From Clostridiales bacterium UBA3277 (lineage in GTDB: Bacteria; Bacillota; Clostridia; Oscillospirales; Oscillospiraceae): DNA of 8,015 bases. Under the pieces are notes generated by a model, which made no database searches, was not told where the DNA came from, and saw nothing but the letters and a program-made list of their open reading frames with translations. Below are positions 6,047 through 8,015 of the stretch, piece by piece (positions within the stretch are counted from its first letter, which is position 1; each line of letters opens with the position of its first letter). The position numbers and the translations under genes are program-made. The stretch covers positions 1-8,015 of the forward strand of contig DETX01000010.1 in the NCBI GenBank assembly GCA_002362145.1. The letters run 5' to 3'.

Positions 6047-6937
6047 ATGAAAAAAGTCACCATCCGCGTTCCCGCCACCACCGCCAACCTGGGCCCGGGC
6101 TTTGACGCCTTCGGCTGCGCCCTGAGCCTCTACACCGACGTGACCTTCGAGGAGACGGAGGCGGGCCTCACCATCACCGGCTGCGATGAGGAGTTTTCCG
6201 GCCCGGACAACCTCGCCTACACCTCCTACTGTGCCGTGCTGAACACCATGAGCGAGGAGGTCCGGGGCGTCCGCATCCACATCGACGCCCACATTCCCAT
6301 CTGCCGGGGCCTTGGCTCCTCCGCCGCCCTGCTGGTGGCCGGTGCTATGGGGGCAAACGTTCTGCGGGGCAACAAGCTCTCCACCCAGGGCCTGCTGAAC
6401 ATCACCAACGCCATGGAGGGCCACCCGGACAACCTGGCCCCCGCCTTCTACGGCGGCCTCACCGCCTCCATGGTGGACGGGGGTCTGCCCGTCACCGTGG
6501 GCTTCCCCCTCCATCCGGACTGGGAATTCATCGCCCTCATCCCGGATTTTAACCTGCCCACCACCCTGGCCCGGAGCGTCCTGCCGGAACAGGTCAGCCG
6601 GGGGGACGCCATCTACAACATCTCCCACGGCGCTCTGGTGCTGAAGGCTCTGGAGCTGGGAAACGAAAAGCTCCTGCGCACCGCCATGCAGGACCGGCTC
6701 CACCAGAGCTACCGCCGCAAGCTCATCCCAGACTATGAGCGGATTGAATCCCTGGTGCGCTCCTCCGGAGCGGCCTTCTGCCTCAGCGGCGCGGGCCCCA
6801 CTCTGCTGTGCATCACCCAGGACTCGGGTCTGGAAGAGAAGCTGATGAAAAAGCTGGACGCCGTCACCGAACGCTCCTGGCAGATTCTCCCCCTCCACGT
6901 GGAATTCCAGGGGGCCCATGTGATTTCTCAGGAATAA
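6047..6937 (+). CDS. thrB: Homoserine kinase (GHMP family)
   Basis: This enzyme phosphorylates homoserine with ATP to make O-phosphohomoserine, the ThrC substrate. The 296-aa length is typical. All three GHMP motifs are visible: the N-terminal substrate segment PATTANLGPGFDAFG (residues 9-23), the ATP phosphate loop PICRGLGSSAA (84-94), and the C-terminal LSGAGPTLL (246-254). EGHPDN (124-129) is the conserved family segment near the active site. Its ribosome binding site (GTGAGGG) overlaps the thrC stop codon, and the ATG comes 9 bases after that stop, so translation is probably coupled. It is followed by the terminator at 6995-7034. It completes the aspartate-to-threonine set with hom, lysC, asd and thrC. 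Confidence 0.96.
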   Translation: MKKVTIRVPATTANLGPGFDAFGCALSLYTDVTFEETEAGLTITGCDEEFSGPDNLAYTSYCAVLNTMSEEVRGVRIHIDAHIPICRGLGSSAALLVAGAMGANVLRGNKLSTQGLLNITNAMEGHPDNLAPAFYGGLTASMVDGGLPVTVGFPLHPDWEFIALIPDFNLPTTLARSVLPEQVSRGDAIYNISHGALVLKALELGNEKLLRTAMQDRLHQSYRRKLIPDYERIESLVRSSGAAFCLSGAGPTLLCITQDSGLEEKLMKKLDAVTERSWQILPLHVEFQGAHVISQE

Positions 6938-6941
6938 GATA

Positions 6942-6973
6942 CCCCCCTGAAAAGCGTCTGCCTTTCAGGGGGG
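6942..6973 (-). terminator. Terminator hairpin for the ROK-family gene, reading leftward
   Basis: An 11-bp perfect stem (CCCCCCTGAAA at 6942-6952 with 6963-6973) closes a 10-base loop. On the minus strand it is followed by TATCTTATT, a U-rich tail that overlaps the thrB stop codon. On the plus strand the tail is GCTGTCTTT, weaker. It most likely ends the leftward transcript from the ROK-family gene and may act a little in both directions. Confidence 0.6.
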
Positions 6974-6994
6974 GCTGTCTTTGCCGCAAAGCGG

Positions 6995-7034
6995 CAGGGC
7001 GGACCAAAATGGTCCGCCCTGTTTCTTATTTTTT
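6995..7034 (+). terminator. Rho-independent terminator of thrC-thrB
   Basis: A perfect 12-bp stem (CAGGGCGGACCA at 6995-7006 with 7010-7021) closes a 3-base AAA loop and is followed by TTTCTTATTTTTT (7022-7034). It is a strong terminator for rightward transcription. A smaller hairpin just before it (TGCCGC 6982-6987 with GCGGCA 6991-6996) shares its first two bases, so the two compete. Confidence 0.92.
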
Positions 7035-7071
7035 GCGAATTCCGCCCTCAGACGGGTCTTTTCTCCCCAAA

Positions 7072-8013
7072 TTATTTCAGCTTCGGCAGGGAGGCGGCGG
7101 CCACGGACTGGCCCACCCGGCGGGTCTTTTCGTCGGGGAGCATGACCTCGCACTTTTTCGCCAGCTCCGGGTATTCCTCCGCCAGAATGGCGTTGCAGGT
7201 GGCGAGAATGGTGTCGCCGCCCTTGCCGGACATGACCCGGCCCAGCATCATCATGTGCTCAATGTCGTAGAACTGGGAGTAGAGCACCACGGTGTAGGCA
7301 AGGTAGGCGCCGATGGTCTCGAAAATCGCCACGGCCCGGGGATCGTCCTGAGCCATGAGGCCCTGGACTACTTTCAGCTTTTCCGCGGGAGACAGGTTCT
7401 CGTCCAGCTCGATGCCGGCGGCGGGGGCCAGCTTGATCACGGCGTCCTGGGAGAAGTACTTGCAGCCCACGCCGAAGTCCGTGGACCACTCGTCCTGCAT
7501 GGCCCCCTCGCTGAGGTCCACAGGGGCGAAGGCCAGCTCATTGATCCAGCCCAGGACGTTCTTATCCTTGTCCACATAGCCCACAGCCTCGGAGGTGCCC
7601 ATGGCAATGCCCATGATGTTGCCCACACCCAGACCCATGGCCCCGGCCAGGGCGGACACGTCGCCGTCGTTGGCCACTACGATGGGCACATCGCCGATCT
7701 CCTTAGCCGCCCGGTCGTAGATGGTCTTGACCTTGTCCCAGTTGGAACGGGGGACCTTGATGAAGAGGGAGGCAACCATGGGGGCGTTGCCGATGAAGGT
7801 GCCGGCGGAGGAGACGCCGATGGCGTCCACCCGGGGCATCTTGGAAGCGGCGGTCTTGAAGGCGTCCACAATGCCCTGGAAGTGGTAGTCCGGGTCGTCG
7901 TGGAGCTTGGGGAACCAGACGACCTCCTCGGAATAGACGCACTCGCCGTCGATGACGGCGGAGACCTTCCGGTCGGAGCCGCCCGCGTCAAAGCCGATGC
8001 GGCAGCCGTCCAT
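7072..8013 (-). CDS. Divergent ROK-family protein (sugar-kinase/ASKHA fold), start probably outside the window
   Basis: The protein has an actin/hexokinase-type ATPase fold. The phosphate-1 loop is FDAGGSDRK (residues 8-16 from the first visible Met). VANDGDVSALAGAM (113-126) matches the ROK segment with the catalytic aspartate (Asp116), and GIAMGTSEAVG (135-145) is the second phosphate loop. LGRVMSGKGGD (257-267) is the adenosine-region segment. The zinc-binding Cys cluster of typical ROK glucokinases and repressors (CxCGxxGC) is absent, and there is no DNA-binding domain in the visible part. Only two bases precede the first ATG, so no ribosome binding site can be judged. As I recall them, relatives in Clostridia carry extra residues before the phosphate-1 loop, so this Met may be internal. 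Substrate unknown; it could be a sugar or sugar-amine kinase or a non-catalytic sensor. It converges with thrB across 134 bases, and no functional tie to threonine synthesis is evident. Confidence 0.78.
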   Translation of the reverse strand: MDGCRIGFDAGGSDRKVSAVIDGECVYSEEVVWFPKLHDDPDYHFQGIVDAFKTAASKMPRVDAIGVSSAGTFIGNAPMVASLFIKVPRSNWDKVKTIYDRAAKEIGDVPIVVANDGDVSALAGAMGLGVGNIMGIAMGTSEAVGYVDKDKNVLGWINELAFAPVDLSEGAMQDEWSTDFGVGCKYFSQDAVIKLAPAAGIELDENLSPAEKLKVVQGLMAQDDPRAVAIFETIGAYLAYTVVLYSQFYDIEHMMMLGRVMSGKGGDTILATCNAILAEEYPELAKKCEVMLPDEKTRRVGQSVAAASLPKLK

Positions 8014-8015
8014 GT

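Noticed and set aside
4562..6919. A 785-codon open frame on the minus strand opposite thrC and thrB
   Set aside because: It lies antisense to two genes with intact catalytic motifs. Its Gly/His/Val-rich composition is what GC-rich codons give on the opposite strand. It shows no family motif or ribosome binding site.
6965..7153. A 62-codon minus-strand frame at the end of the ROK-family gene
   Set aside because: It covers terminator hairpins and overlaps the ROK gene in another frame, with no start signal or family resemblance.
1..8015. Mobile element, CRISPR, toxin-antitoxin or defence genes
   Set aside because: No transposase, integrase, regular repeat-spacer array or small paired genes were seen. 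All coding space is taken by core metabolism genes plus the CBS and ROK proteins.

Overview
The window is housekeeping chromosome from a GC-rich, low-GC-phylum (Firmicute) anaerobe. Strong AGGAGG-type ribosome binding sites, sigma-A style promoters, U-tailed terminators, a YclM-type aspartokinase and a Clostridia-like ROK-family protein point to a gut clostridium of the Oscillospiraceae / Flavonifractor-Lawsonibacter kind. The taxonomic call is inference; no rRNA gene lies inside the window.

Layout. Positions 1-368 hold no gene. This AT-rich stretch carries three tandem, near-consensus sigma-A promoters, all on the minus strand and firing out of the left end of the window. The first ~60 bases look like the leader of a stable-RNA operon, most likely rRNA. 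Positions 369-800 (minus) encode a stand-alone tandem CBS-domain protein. Positions 901-4388 (minus) are a tight hom-lysC-asd operon: homoserine dehydrogenase, aspartokinase and aspartate-semialdehyde dehydrogenase, ending in a 12-bp-stem terminator. Positions 4389-4591 are a divergent control region with two face-to-face promoters whose -10 boxes overlap on a 13-bp palindrome, plus a leader hairpin on each side. Positions 4592-6937 (plus) are thrC-thrB. Positions 6938-7071 hold terminators between convergent genes. Positions 7072 to the right end (minus) are a divergent ROK-family (sugar-kinase fold) protein that probably begins outside the window.

How it works together. The five enzymes from hom to thrB make up the whole route from aspartate to threonine: aspartate -> aspartyl phosphate (LysC) -> aspartate semialdehyde (Asd) -> homoserine (Hom) -> phosphohomoserine (ThrB) -> threonine (ThrC). 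The first three steps, shared with lysine and methionine synthesis, are on one strand. The two threonine-specific steps are on the other. A shared ~200-bp control region could therefore balance the two halves. The only ACT-type amino-acid sensor visible is in LysC; the homoserine dehydrogenase lacks a recognisable ACT domain.

I found no mobile element, CRISPR array, defence system or clearly new biological system. The most interesting points are regulatory: the triple promoter array at the left edge, the overlapping divergent promoters, a promoter embedded in the asd terminator, and the convergent terminators that make overlapping 3' ends.
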